The notes under the pieces: generated by a model
What the model saw: only the letters and a program-made list of their open reading frames with translations
Databases searched by the model: none
Told to the model about the DNA's origin: nothing
Position numbers and translations under genes: made by a program
Assembly (NCBI GenBank): GCA_963277665.1
Contig: OY728136.1
Span: 802,057,123-802,121,122 of the forward strand
Direction of reading: 5' to 3'
Length of the DNA: 64,000 bases
Source: Viscum album
Taxonomy: Eukaryota > Streptophyta > Magnoliopsida > Santalales > Viscaceae
In this document: positions 11,264 through 24,659 of the stretch, one piece after another
How the letters are laid out: each line of letters opens with the position of its first letter
Numbering within the stretch: the first letter of the stretch is position 1

Positions 11264-13256
11264 TGTAACGTCCGGGTTCCAGAAGCCGCCCAGAGGTTCC
11301 ATGTACCTGGTTGGTCACAGGGCCTCAAGGGCATTTCCATAATTTCTATTGGTTTCCGACTAGCAGCGGGGGCCTTGGGTGTGATAGTGGAGAAACAATG
11401 CCCTCATGGGCAGAGTAACACAACGGTAGTAAACAAAAGACAATAGAGGAATAAGTAATACATCATACATAAGTAGATAGAATAAGACTGTAAATAATAA
11501 ACCGGAGCACAGCTATATATGAATGATGCATGATACATATGTTTAGGAATGCAGCCAAACCAATCACAATGTTTTAATACAAAACAGTACTAAAACAAAG
11601 TAAAAAAATATATAACAACTCTTCAGCATCGTAAGCGTAATCTTTGTTTCATTCTCTCCAGATCCACGACAATCATGTACCTGAAGTAGAAGGGGGCTTG
11701 ACTTTATCTATAACCACAACAATATAGTCTATTTGGGCCCAAAAACATGGCACAAATAGGGTGTGATAATAAATCACAGTACGAAACCACCACAAGATCT
11801 GTGCCTAAAAGTCCTTGAATATATGGTAGGTTTCAAGTAAAAGGAAGTACCAACATGGAAGTGCATATTAGTATACAATCCACAGTTTCAATACATCCAG
11901 TTTCATATATCAAACAACATTTAATCAAAGCAGGTAACCCATAGGGTAGTACTCTCATCCTAACCCCTCTGGTTCAACCAAAACAAGGACAAATAATTCC
12001 TAGACTCTCTGAGGAAGCATTCACCATCAATTCCTCCAATATTCATGTGTTGTTTAAAGACTCTATGATGAATCACTCATCGTCAATTCCACCTATAGTC
12101 ATTCAGCGGTAACTATAGGCGCTCTGAGGAAGCAGTCAACATCAATTCCTCTTGTGGCCTCATAACGTATCTGTAGACCCTCTGAGGGAATAGTCAACAT
12201 CAATCCCCCCTTTGGTCTAACAAAGTGACAATAACAATAGACACTCTAGAAAATACCTCAATGTCAATTTCCTCTATGGTCCCACTACAATAGGTTCCTG
12301 CAACCTCATGTAATGAAAACATGCACAATCAATGAAAAATAGCCAAAGTGAACCCCTACGACTACTTGGATAACAATATATAGCATATCAGCATGTCAGA
12401 AAAGATAAAAAACTTCATCCTACAATGCTAGGCATGGAAAAAAATAGTATCCTAAAAGGTAGACCTAGACCAAATGGTCAAAACAATAAATGAGAGAAAA
12501 TCCTAAAAGGTATAGAAATTTACCCCATTCATATAAAATCATCCTCTACTAAATCATATAAGCATAGAAATAAAATTACGAATTCTAATACCATAAATAC
12601 ACATAACCTTGTTCAAGGGTTTTGGGCAATTCTGCATATAAAACACAAAGACAATCTAGGGAAAGGCAAAAACCACCTACCTCAGTGTTGGGAGATCACG
12701 ATACATGATTCTCAAGCCTTGAATTGCCCAAGAACACTGTAGATCATCAAAAAACACTCAAAACGTTCAATGGAGGATAACATGAGAAAGAGGAGAAATC
12801 AAGAAATTAAGCTCAAGGTGAAGGAAGAGCTTACTATTGCGGTCCCAATGCAATTGACGATAGTAATTTGGAGTTCAGATGCTCGATTTGGGGCTTGGGG
12901 AAAGATCATCGTCATACAGGTTCTCTCAGATGAACTAGACCTAGAAGAAGGGATTTATAACAATTAGACGTGACCTCAGCATGTTTAATGAAATAAAGAA
13001 AATATGTGGTGTGTTTTTAGAAGTACACGACATGTACTTGCCATTTCTGTACTCTACTTTAGGTAGTCTCCATGTCACCACATGGACATATGCACAGCTG
13101 CTACACGGCCAGCACCCGACTACCAATGGTAAATGAGTACATGGCGTGTGCTAATAAAGTACACAGCATGTCCTTTGAAAATTTCCAAAAACTCTTCTTT
13201 TTCTTAAAAAAACAGGAAAGAAAAACATACACGAAATGAATCTCTGGGTTCTTAAA
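11264..13256 (-). repeat. Element A 5' LTR
   Basis: 1993 bp on the plus-strand map, starting TGTAACG and ending CTTAAA (decayed from ATTACA). It aligns over its length with 3257-5231. The sequence beyond 13256 resumes the integrase of element B. Confidence 0.85.
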
Positions 13257-14450
13257 ATATATCCTTTATATGGTCATTAATTTCTAATGGAATGATAAAA
13301 CTAGGGATTAGAATCCCATTCATTATGAATATTATAACCTTATTTGATGGGGAAATCCAAGGAACACCATCTCACTAACATCAAATACTGGATCATTCCT
13401 ACAATTGTTTTCATAACTTTTATTCCAACTATTAGAGGAGATAAAGTGTTCTAATTGATCTGACCTTCTCTTGAATTTATTCATCTATCTTAGGTACTAA
13501 TATATTCTCCCCTTCAAACCCATTCTAGAATTTCAAAGCTATGTATTACATTCAATTGATGGATTCATATGGTTCCATTTAAATTCTTGATTTAATGTTA
13601 TTTTTGTAAGTAAACTCAACTAGAGTATGGTGATAATCACAATCACATTTGAAATTTCAAGAAAATGAATTCAGAATAACCTCTAGGGTTTGAAAAGATC
13701 TATCAGACTAACCATCTTATTTAGGATGACACATAGTTCTAGAACTCAACTACATATCATGATCTTGCATTAGACATTTCTAGAATGTTGAAAAGGGTAA
13801 TCTAGCTTCAGCCTCGTGGAAATACTATCTACCTTGATGACTTATTTTATTTTCATTAATATTTTTAACTTTTTAAGGTTATTGAATACAAAAAATATAA
13901 AATTGTGCCCATTATACTTTTTTGGGTTGTATAGTAAAAAAATCCATGGTGATTTATTACAATTCCCATCCTAGTACGTGAAATGGATGTAACATCACCT
14001 TATACTTTTTCTTTCAACCTTAACTCGATGAAATACCAAGAAACAAGATAAAAACTTGAAAATATCAGTACTCATGTGATCCCACAATTATTACAATATC
14101 AAATGGTGTTTAAAAATCATCAATTGGAACAATAGTAGTGTATATATCTCGGATTCCTATTTGGGGATGCTATCTAACTCAATTAGAACTTGTTTTATAA
14201 TTCTCTTGAAAAACATTCTAATAGAGTACATGGGAACTCCCATTTCTAATATAAGACTCTATATTCACCCTTTTGGTAATGTTATTGAATTGATTTATGA
14301 AAATATTAATTATTGGAAAAATAGAATACTCTAATTTGGATGTAGGATTTCCCAATTGAATTTTGTCCTCTCATCAATTCCAATTCATATCCTCTTGGTC
14401 ATAAAAGTGAAAAATACTGTTCCAATGATTTGTAAAAACTAATGTGTTGT
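13257..14450 (-). pseudogene. Element B integrase, decayed
   Basis: On the minus strand, 13300-13500 reads as a decayed integrase C-terminal domain (VFDVSEMVFLGFP, equivalent to the 'EFQVGDKVFLKVSP' segment). 13680-13830 aligns at nucleotide level with the region after the 'YHPQTDGQ' motif, and 13955-14060 with the catalytic core start. All frames are stopped. It continues at 2914-3256 across element A. The left part of this interval toward 14450 could not be assigned with confidence. Confidence 0.55.
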
Positions 14451-16080
14451 ATTAAATTGGATGCACATACTGAGGGACGGTTCCTCTGGGTGACATGGTA
14501 TAAAATGTCCAAGACTATTTCATAGGGAGGAATTATTCATATATGTGTTGTAGATTCTATGGAGGTTTTTCATGCTAGGTTTTCCTGGGATGTTATTTTA
14601 GGAACATTTTTTTGAGCTGGATTCCGTACAGATAGTTATGGGAGGCTTCTAGACAATGATAGTGGTAACATCTATACTACATAGATATTGATTTAAAAAC
14701 ACATTTCTCCATTATAGTGACATTCATTATTGATTATTGTATATGGATAATAATTTTTGGGGTTCCATTTGTGCTGAAAAAAGAATTGGATTTTTGGGGT
14801 GCCCAAAACCCCAAATATCATTTAAGGAATGCAACCCTCTTATCCTTTATTTTTGGTTGTTTTTAATTAAGAAAAATAAAAACCATTTAACTTTATTCGG
14901 GTGAAAAAATATTTGGATAAATTTATTTTTAGATGATTGTTTTAAAGGATATTTTCACCAAGGTGTATCACATGATATTGTGTGGAAATAATGAGTTGTG
15001 TTGTCATGTGAGCACATCAACTGTAACATGATATGGGCCAAGTATAACTTCCTCCTCTAGAATTTTCATAATTTTATGCTCGTCAATAATGAATCTATTC
15101 AACAAGAATTCATTAATATTTATTCTTTTTTTTTGCTACAACCTAGAAGTGGAATTAGTTTTCCTACTGTTATTTAATACTGAGTAGGCTAATGTAGTAT
15201 GAAATACAATTGGATATATCTAGGGAGAATCCAGATATCAAGATGCTCCCAATTTTCCATAATTAGTTTCAATGAACCTACAATAATCCCTAGGAATTGA
15301 AGGTGAGGATTATCATTCTGGTAGTTGGGTGACGGTGTATATCGAATGTGAGAAATAATTCTTGTATTGAAGGGTAACGTGATTTTAGTGTGTTAATAGT
15401 TTCTATGAATATGTATTTTTTGGAGGAGCATACTTCGATTATGAAATTTTCACACTTCACTCCTCATATCGTAATTTTTATGGCTAGATTCAGCCCCAAT
15501 ATTATGAATAATTGTTCCATTTTTAAGAGTAGTTGGATTTGATGGCATCCTCCTCCATTTGGTCTCAAAATTATTGTCGACAGTTCATACACCTCGAGTT
15601 ACATTGGGGCTGGATGTATCATCTATTATATAGGTGTCTCAGCTGTATCTGATTTCTTAGTATCATTCAGTAGAGCTGACTCCCTTAGGGAGGAGGCTTG
15701 GGATATGCTCAAGGGCCTCGGGATATGCATTATGAAGGGAAGTATTCTATAAGATTTTGAAACCGTCTCTCAAAATCTATATTATTCCTTGATGGTCCAT
15801 ATTTTATCTCCATGGTAGATTACATACCACATCTGGAGGTGTAATAATTTCATTTTAGGCATCATCCAGGTTCTCCAACCATAGTGTTAAGGGAACCATA
15901 TAGAATCCTTTCGTTCATCTAAGATTGTTCATTACCATGATTTTTATTATTTTGATAGTGTGAGGGATCTACATTGTAATATTTCTAATATTATTCAAGG
16001 GGAATCCTTTTGATTTCATTACATTAGAATCCAATGACTTTGTACATTATCCCTTCAATTGTTCTCCTTCTTTCTAGTAA
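14450..16080 (+). mobile_element. LINE (non-LTR) remnant with RNase H domain
   Basis: Plus-strand translation of 15540-15780 gives WHPPPFGLKIIVDSSYTSS, then IGAGCIIYYIG, then SRADSLREEAWDMLKGLGI. This is the plant RNase H-like domain found at the C terminus of L1-type LINE ORF2 proteins: W-x-PPP-x-G, the VDG-like strand with its Asp, then EAWALL. A decayed continuation (SVRDLHCNI near 15950) runs to about 16030. The 5' part (14450-15480) is LINE-like only by position. It is in the opposite orientation to the surrounding Gypsy pol, so it is a separate insertion. The left boundary and target duplication were not resolved. Confidence 0.6.
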
Positions 16081-17345
16081 ATTTTTTATTATTCTGTATA
16101 GATGGTTTAATATTCAATTGAGAAATATAATATTTTCCATCTTTATGAATTCCACATCCATCCACTGAATGTCACGATATATGTAATATTTTTTAATCCA
16201 CGTTTTATATTTTTTATCAAGATCCTTTCATCTCAAATAATTGACCTCTTTATTCTCATTCTTCAAGTGATAATGTATTTAGTTGTCATAATAATGATTC
16301 ATCTTTAAACATATTCAATGTTTCACATTAAACTCTTTTGTTGAATATATACATTATAATTTTATGATTTTTATAGATCTCAAACATCTCTCTATAAATA
16401 TAATTCCTTAATATCTTTAATAAAAAAATTACATAATCTATCGCGAAATCATTAGTTGGGATATTATTCTCATGAATTTTTAATATTCATGATGCATAAT
16501 CTATAACCATGTAATTATATATAAAAACTCATGAAAACCCCTTATTTGATGAATCAAAATAGATCATGAACAATTCCCCACTACAGTGTACTTAAGAATA
16601 TATTTTTTGACTAATATTTTCTTTATATCCATGGAAGTTTCCTCACATTCCCATATCTAGAAGAACATGGATCTTCTCCTAGTTAACCTCGCCATAGGAT
16701 AATATATCCAGGTGTAATTATCCATAAAAATTTGATAAGTTACATTAATCCAAGAAGGATATAGAATTATATCATCAAAATTGGTCTCATCCAACATTCA
16801 ATAGACGTCGTCTTGGAAATATCTACTTATATACTCTCTCTTGAGAATATAAGAACCCAAAATAAAACCTTATGTTTCCATAATTCAAATTCATTAAATT
16901 TATTATATATTTTACCCTTTATTAGGGTAATTAGTATAATTATCATGTTTTCTTCATACCCTTCTTTTTTATTTTAATATATATTAATATCATATATAAA
17001 TACTACCCATAAATGATCAATATAATCACTAACGACACTATTCATAAAATCCATAAAAATAGAGGGTAATTTAGTAAGACTGGATGGAATAAAAATATAT
17101 ATATAGAATCCATACCCTAAATTGAATATATGATGGGGTATATCCTCCTTCTTGAACATCAATTGATGATATCCAAAACAACACTTAATCGTAGAAATGC
17201 ATTGTGCTCCATATAGATGATTGAAAAATTCATTAACATAGGGAATATGATACATGTTTTTAATTTTGATCTTGTTTATCCCAAAATAATTAATGAAATG
17301 TTTAATTGAACCATAACTCTTTTTATAAAAAATAATAGTTTCAAC
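16081..17345 (-). pseudogene. Element B reverse transcriptase, dead active site
   Basis: 16974-17255 minus is an open stretch aligning along the Gypsy RT palm: YHIPYVNEFFNHLYGAQCIS, FGYHQL, a DIP motif, PSIFMDFMNSV, then VVFIYDINIY. The last motif is normally F-I-D-D; here the second position is Tyr (F-I-Y-D), so one metal-binding Asp is lost. Upstream to about 17345 the preceding KKSYGSIK...NKIKIKN segment matches 'KKDGSMR...NKVTIKN'. 16081-16970 should hold RNase H but is too decayed to call. Confidence 0.75.
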
Positions 17346-19636
17346 CCCAGGTGGTAAACATGGCGGAATGAATCCCCAATCAATGTTTTCCTAGAGTTGG
17401 TTTTCAATTCTTACAATTCAAACATGTTCATTAGATATGAATTCAATGACATTGATGTGGAACCATTATTGATTTATATTTCTAACTAAACTTCATAATT
17501 TTTTCACATTTTAAGTTGTGCTTCATGAAATACATCAATAAATTCATTTACAATAGAAAAATCATTTATTTCTAGTTTCGCCCAAATCATTTGAGATAAA
17601 CACACATTCTAAAAAGGAGTTAAACTTACACAATGGATTTAAACTTCATCAAAATCTCATACATATAATCACATTGATATTTTATCATATTTTTGTTTTG
17701 AATATTAAAAACTACATCCCTTCATAAATAATTGATGTTAGATTTATGATGAGAAATCCGATCCATTGCCAATATAACATTAAATTTAACTAGAGGATGA
17801 ATTTCAATATTTTCATGAAGCACATTCCAAAAATCATCAACTAGAGATGACTAATAGACATGAGATGTGATCTTTAGTCAATTTTGGTTTTTCACTTTTA
17901 ATTTTACACCATATAATTTGGGTGAAATCTTAACACCCATGTCAAATTTTTCAAATTTTAATGAATGGGTAGATCTAAAGTCTATTCGTCAAGGAATGGT
18001 ATGTGTATCTTTCATGATGTTATTATCAAATCCCTCTTCAGAGGCAATGATATCATGGGTGTTACCTTTGTCTATTTTTATGAAGATTATATCTTATATC
18101 TTAATCATTATCCATTATATTTATGAATTGGTTAGAATAATTCCTATAATTTTTTCATTACATTTAGGGGAGTGTGGTTGTTTCATTTTGTGCATAATTC
18201 TCTCAATTTTCATCATTATATAACTTATTAACATAACCCCAATAATAAATTTTCTGACATCCTTACCATCCATTTTTAAAACATTTAATATTCCCATTAA
18301 GAAAATTTCATCCATGCATAATCTCATACAATGAGTATAATGGAAAACTCATCTTCTTCTTTCCATGGTTCGGAGATTATCTTCTGAATTGATTTTTTCT
18401 CTTCCTATCAAAACCATGAGATTGATATGTAACACCAAACTCCAATTGCACCTTGAAAACAAATTGAACAATATAATTATAGATACTAATGTCTCTAATG
18501 GATAACTCCACTCGAGGACTTGGATTCATACCACGGAAGAATCGATCAACCTTAATTTTATGTTGGAAGATAATACAATAAATGTTGCTTGCATGACTTA
18601 TAAAAATTTCCAAATAGGTACCAATATATTCTTTATTTTTTTATCTCAATTAACTCATTCTATATATACATAAAAAATAATATGATGAATTTACTTATTG
18701 ATTAATAAAATTTTCATCTCTTATAATATATGGAGTGAATATCATCACATTCTCCCATATTCACTGTAAGAGTGAACTACTGATCTTATTCACCATTAAA
18801 ATAGTGGATAGAGAAAATGAATTTTTAATTTTCTAGTCATTGGAAAATGGAAAATATATTTTTAGTGGTGAAGATATATTATTTCAAAACTAATAGATTA
18901 GAACAAATATTGATTCAATGTACGATTTTCCTCATGATTTAATCATTATAATGTTCTTCCTCAACTTTTTAACATGGTTTTCTAGCATGATTCGTAGCTT
19001 GAGAATCTTTTGTCTGTGTGTAAAAACCATATTTATTATTCCAACTCCCAAAACATTTTGATTATCATTATTAAAATGATTTATTTTTTTCTCACTAAAT
19101 ATTAAAATGGTTCCTTCAGGTTATAGATAATTTCTTAAACCAAAAATCATATATTATGAAAGAATAATCTTAACGGGTAACCAAAAAATCATAAAATATC
19201 ACTTGTAGTATGTATAAATCATGAAAACATCATTAATATATAACAAAATGGGATTATCCTTGTTGATTAATGGTCATAATCTATGAACAATCTTCATTAT
19301 GGTTCATAAATTGTTTTGAATTTCCAAAGTGTTTCCCCCATGAGTGTCATCCTAGTAGTGTAGCACGAGACATTTTCCTACACCATGTGATAATGGAGTA
19401 TAGATTAATGTTTCCTTTTTATATTTATTACCTATAGGTACATATTTTATAGATACACATACACATGTAGTATCTATATAGTGATATAATTCCTTAGAAC
19501 CCACTCGCTCTATCATTTACCAAAATTCAATGAAATTGTCCCATACATTAATCATCCAAATAAATGTACTAGAACATATACTTTGGGATAACACTAGGGT
19601 TTTTACATCCGAGTTTCCAAAGGATTACTAAACCAA
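17346..19636 (-). pseudogene. Element B gag region, decayed
   Basis: 18377-18613 minus holds a capsid segment: KIKVDRFFRGMNPSPRVELS and FGVTYQSHGFDRKRK. It matches the gag of element C at 51327-51737 almost position for position (SKVDRFF, PSHGFDKK), showing B and C are one family. 18121-18327 minus resembles a degraded knuckle region. The remaining parts (17346-18120 and 18620-19636) are presumed protease, gag N-terminus and leader, but I see no firm motif in them. Confidence 0.6.
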
Positions 19637-19651
19637 TCCAATGATACAAAC
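19637..19651 (-). other. Element B primer binding site, mutated
   Basis: The plus strand reads AATGATACAAAC before the LTR. The element's strand therefore reads GTTTGTATCATT, a mutated form of the TGGTATCA initiator-tRNA-Met site found at the same place in C (61195-61206). Confidence 0.6.
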
Positions 19652-21954
19652 TATAGAGACCTAGGATAATCATACATGGATATTACATCAATTTTTATTA
19701 ATATTCATTGCATTGCAAAAACCCACACTTGAGGATTCTAAACGTTTGTAGGTAATGGAAACATGGAAGAAAAAACAACTGGTCCAAAGGTAAACTATAT
19801 CATTTCTCACTATAATTTTCCTAACAAGAACCCTTCTTAGGCATATCAAATTTAATACATTACTTCACAACCCGAGGAAAGGAAAACTAATAATGATTTA
19901 TATCCGGTTCTCAATAAGGGTAAGAGAAAGAGATAAATTTTTATAACATGATCTTTTTGGTGTGATAGCATGTGTATAACCAATAAAAACTATCCAATGT
20001 ATTTAAAAATCACATTCATGAGTCACAAGAAAACATTCGGTGATTCATATGACATGAATCATAAGGGTCACAAAGAGAATAATCCACAATATCATAATGT
20101 TGACATAAGACATAAAATTATGGAATAATCATAGGCATATAAAATGATTTCCATATTAATTAGGGACTGTTTATATGTCTATTATAGGGGAATGGGTTCA
20201 ATCCACAAACCACTATAGTAGTGAGGGTTCACCCTCCAAGAACATCATATAGGCTATTGTCCCTTATTGACTAGGATCACTCCACTTCCAGACCTATAGA
20301 TCTCAGGAGATATAAATTCTTACCCAATTCATTAGTGGGTGATACTATTCCCAACCATCTCATAATGAAAACCATATTTATGTTTTCCATAATATCATAA
20401 AATATTCATCATATCATAACCCATAAAATGAAATGGTTTTGATAAAATTTTAATCATATAAAAAACATTAGAAAAGTGACATGTTTTATAAACATTTCTT
20501 AATTTAATCACTACTTAAACAATGAAATGAACCATGTTTAATTAGTGTTTTATCAAGGGATAAACTGTGGAAGAAAAACGAGGTTCATAAACATCACGTC
20601 TTTAAAAAAAATTATCCATTCAGAGAAATAATAAGAATTTTATCCTTGGATCATATTCCTAGTAAGGAATAAGTAACGTAATTAGTTTCCATATTATATA
20701 GAAAATAATTTTTTATAATCAAATAATACAATTCATTAGTAAAATACCATTTCAACATTGAAAGGATTTAATTAAAAAATATTAAATTTTAAAAAAAAAA
20801 TTGTTTTTAATAATCTTGGAAACATTATAATTACTATTCTATTAAAATAATTTTCATAATGTATGGATGTTTTTTTCATACTGTACTTGTTGAAACAAAT
20901 ATTCATTTCATGTTTTTAGTTGAATCCAAATAGGAATTTTTTTGAAAACAATATGAGGATTCATTTCAAAATAATTATTTAAAAAAATTAGTATTGGGTA
21001 ATAATGAATTTTAAAATTTATAGGATAATAATAAAAAAATTATATTATTTTTAGGAAACATGGTTTTTGATTAATACTGATATCCGACTTAAGAGACAAA
21101 TAACTATTGATTTTTTTAAAAAATATTTTATCACATATTTTACATAAAAATAGTGCAAAAGAAACTATTACATGAAAATATCATGAATAAAAATATTAGA
21201 ATAAAAATATTTAGTTTCATGATAGATGGGTCATAAAATTATATAATCATAAACATAATCATAAACAATCTTAATAAATAATGAGATTGTAATATAAAAT
21301 CATTACCACTTTTTAAAAATTGAATCATAAGGACCGTGGAGTAATAAAATAAAACGGAAATCAAAATATCAACATGATAAATAAATTCATTATATTACAT
21401 GTCAAAGGGTTTGTACGTACACCTCATGTTAGAATATTGTTGCATAACATAATGTACATTGCAATCAGAGATAATTGAATAACAAATACCTTACTATAAG
21501 TATTACATTCCATTATACATGTAGAAAAATCATTTACAAAATATATAATTTTTTTATTAATATAATAAAAAATTGATATTTATATATATCATTCAATATA
21601 TGGGTTTTTATGACCTTTCACTACCCGTTTATATACAATTCCATAATAAATATACATTTTTGGTAAGAAACTCTTTTGTGTTTCATATATGTATTCATTT
21701 GATAATTCATTCCCATTTACAAAGGTCATGGTTTCATCATATCCATAATTTTAAAAATTATATAAATATCATTTATATTTTTATTAAATTTATTTAGATT
21801 ATTCGGTAAATTTGAGTTATAGAAAATAAAATACATCATTCATTGAGATAGTATGTCATACGTATACATGAATGATGTTCCCATTTAATAACATATTTGA
21901 ATAATAGAAATGTAATTGATATATTATCACTAAAATATAATATTTGAGTAATAT
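19652..21954 (-). repeat. Element B 5' LTR, inner part
   Basis: Starts TATAGAGACC on the plus strand, the same start as the LTRs of element C (45715 and 61209), so on the element's strand this LTR ends in TATA. Element D interrupts it at 21955, and the rest is at 33862-35551. Together the two parts give about 3.99 kb, close to the 4.01 kb of element C. No gene is seen. Confidence 0.8.
21950..21954 (+). repeat. Element D target site duplication, left copy
   Basis: AATAT directly before the TGTAAC start of element D. The same five bases follow its other end at 33857-33861. Confidence 0.85.
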
Positions 21955-23072
21955 TGTAACAACCCACGTAAATAAAGAATATGAAATTTCATATTTATCC
22001 ATCTAAATGACTTTAAATGGGATGCTATGCTCGATGGCGTACCCAACACGCAACAACGAGTTTCTTGGGAATTTTACGTTGCACTCTAATAATAAAATAA
22101 TATTATTTTAAATGGTAGTTAACATGTAGCCGTTGTAATGGCGGGAATGGATACAAATAACTAAAATATGATTATATATGTTCTTAAATATTTTTACATT
22201 TATACAATAAAAGATAAAGGCTTAAAATACGGAAAGAATTCAATTTTAGGCGTATATGCCCTAGTTTTCACTAAAGGTTCACTTATCACCTTTTGATGGA
22301 GAACCGTCAATAAATATAGTTTTGTTCACTCTTAAACATTCTTTTGGACCAAATAAAACTCTTATTAAGAATCGGGACATCAAAATTTACTTTGTGTAAA
22401 TTTTTGGTATTTTTCCGATAAAGTTCATTTTTTTAATGAATAGTGTAAATTGTTGTATTTTAATTCAAAACCACTTTTTAATCTAATTTATTTATATGAT
22501 TAGATTATATTTTGAATTGGTTTTAAAGTGAAATTAGAAAATATTATTACCATTAAATCCAATAGTGGTTGTTGGCATCAATTTCACTTTGAAATCAGAC
22601 TTAAACTAGTGTCAATCTTTTGATACTTATTGTTTCATAAAACACGCTATTTGTCATGACAGCGGGAAATAATTATTAAATTAATTAATGTGACTTATAT
22701 GTTTTGAATTTTGTAAAACGGACTTCATTTTTGAATTCAGAATATCAAATATAGCTTAGGGTGAATTTTTGGGATTTTTCTGAAAAACTTCAATTTTTGA
22801 TGAATAGTGAAACCACTAAGTGGTACTTATAAAAACTGATTTTCCGTTTAAATGGAATTTTGCCATCATTGTGTTTTGATTTTCAAAAATCCGACATACA
22901 TGGTTGTCATTAAGAAGTAAAATGTGCTTCAATGAGATTAAAATAATTTTTTGGTGAATAGTAACTTATTAAGTTTTTAATCGCGATTAGTGGTAATTAG
23001 TGTAGTTTAAGGTAAAAATAATGCTTTAATAAAATGAGATGAGCTTGACACATGTCTTAACCTCATTGGTTG

Positions 23073-23145
23073 TATCATTTCCGACCAAGAAAATCCATGG
23101 GTCAACTTGGGGACCCCATGGATCCACTTTGGTTGGGAAATGATA
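23073..23145 (+). repeat. Imperfect 73-nt hairpin in the element D 5' LTR
   Basis: Outer arms TATCATTTCC...ACCAA and TTGGTTGGGAAATGATA, and inner arms ATCCATGGGTC and GACCCCATGGAT, fold around a short loop. The 3' LTR copy lies at 30171-30243. There the inner arm is kept but the outer arms have several substitutions. Confidence 0.7.
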
Positions 23146-23564
23146 TAAATAACATTTTATTTAATGTAAAAGTAAAATTGACACAAACATGATATGGTTT
23201 ACTAAAACAATTTTTAAGTGGGGTTATACAAGTAATAATTTTGATTATAAATATTAATTGGAAAGATAAAAAGATTTCCTACATCATAGTATTTTTTTTA
23301 TAATTTTTAGACATTATATAAATTAAATTATTTATGACATAATAATGATGCAGCAATGACATCATTATTTGACGATTTAAATAAAATGGAAAGATAATGT
23401 GAAATATATGAACTACACATGTCCAAAACTTATTGGATGAGTGGATTTCGAAGCCTTATCACCTTATGAAAGAATTATATCAATGTGGGACCTTTTGAAA
23501 CCGAAACACATTTTCAAATAAAGTAATATTTCTTTACTTTCCAAAAGTGCCCCTCCTCTCCTCT

Positions 23565-23573
23565 TATAAAAGG
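23565..23573 (+). promoter_or_regulatory. TATA box, element D 5' LTR
   Basis: TATAAAAGG after a C/T-rich stretch (CCCCTCCTCTCCTCT). The same sequence is at 30661-30669 in the 3' LTR. A matching box on the minus strand is in element C (47913-47921). It is a plausible core promoter for the element RNA, which would then begin about 1.6 kb into the LTR. Confidence 0.6.
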
Positions 23574-24285
23574 CCCCCACATATACCTCATTTAACACAC
23601 TCATCAAGCCTTTGGCTCGGCAAAACCCTGACCATTTACTCTCTCCACATAACTCTCCTCATCCTAGAGTATTCCCTTTGGGCAGAATCCTTTCAAAGGA
23701 AGCCTATAGGCTCAAATCAAAAGGAGTTACACTTTTAAAGGTAATTCATTCTCTCATGTTCATTTGTTTTATTTTGCATCTCCAACCCCCTAAAATCTTT
23801 TTATTTACTTCTTTTGTAACAACAACAATATCTTCAATATACTAGGATGTTTTTATAAGATTTATTCGAGCTACACTCTCACACAACTACATCAAATGGT
23901 TAAAGAACATACGGTTTCCGTGGATGGTGAAATTCTGCCTCCCGAAACGATGATTGTTCAATACTCATTTAACACCTTCAAATGTGGCCATTATGATGTC
24001 ACTATTTTAATATATGATATATAATATGTTTATGTTTTATTTATGCTTCTTTATTTTTCATTTTTGTCTTACCTTTATGGCTTCCATTATGGGTATACGC
24101 GATATCTTCATTTAAGGAAGTGCGGACTACCGCCCCCTCAAAGTGATTTGATTCGTTAAATACCATATGTGGGATGTATAAAGGATGGAAATATGATATT
24201 ATATATGATATTATACTGGAATTATAATATAACTTAATATCATTATTATTTCATTCTATAAAATACGAAATAGAAATGAAATTAG

Positions 24286-24323
24286 CGTTCATGCGTACGT
24301 ACGGCTTACCGTCTCCATGAACG
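24286..24323 (+). repeat. GC-rich hairpin, element D 5' LTR
   Basis: CGTTCATG and CATGAACG form a perfect 8-bp stem around a 22-nt loop that contains CGTACGTACG. The hairpin is conserved in the 3' LTR (31382-31419) and on the minus strand in both LTRs of element C (47339-47376 with one mismatch, 62833-62870 perfect). Confidence 0.7.
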
Positions 24324-24659
24324 GTGCATTTCATTTCTTACCTCTAAATGATTTTGTAATGTTATAAATTCATGCATGTACTGGATATATATGAAATATA
24401 TGATATCTACATAATGAATACAATTCTGGATATAATAATCATTTGGCCACACGAACAACATGTAATTTTAAGAAGTCCACTTTCGACTTAAGAACCAAAT
24501 ATCGGCAAAACAAATATTATTAACTTAAATGATTACATAATGTTTATGACATGGTAATAAGTGGTATAAAAGTAATAATGAACTTGAAAAAGGTTCTTAA
24601 GGAATTATAAATTAACTCAAGTTTATTATTCAGGAGATTAAAGAACGATCGAGTCAAGT

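Larger units (their letters stand above)
3257..13256 (-). mobile_element. Element A: Tekay/Del-like chromovirus LTR retrotransposon, decayed
   Basis: A ~10-kb element on the minus strand inserted into the pol of element B. The order from 13256 down to 3257 is 5' LTR (11264-13256), primer site (11249-11260), long leader, gag, protease, RT, RNase H, integrase, chromodomain, polypurine tract, 3' LTR (3257-5231). The two ~2-kb LTRs align throughout but differ at many sites, and every coding domain is broken, so it is old. The chromodomain-like tail and integrase sequence place it with Tekay/Del chromoviruses by family knowledge. No 5-bp target duplication is visible: the 3' LTR outer end is degraded, and 3256/13257 flanks do not match. 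Confidence 0.85.
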
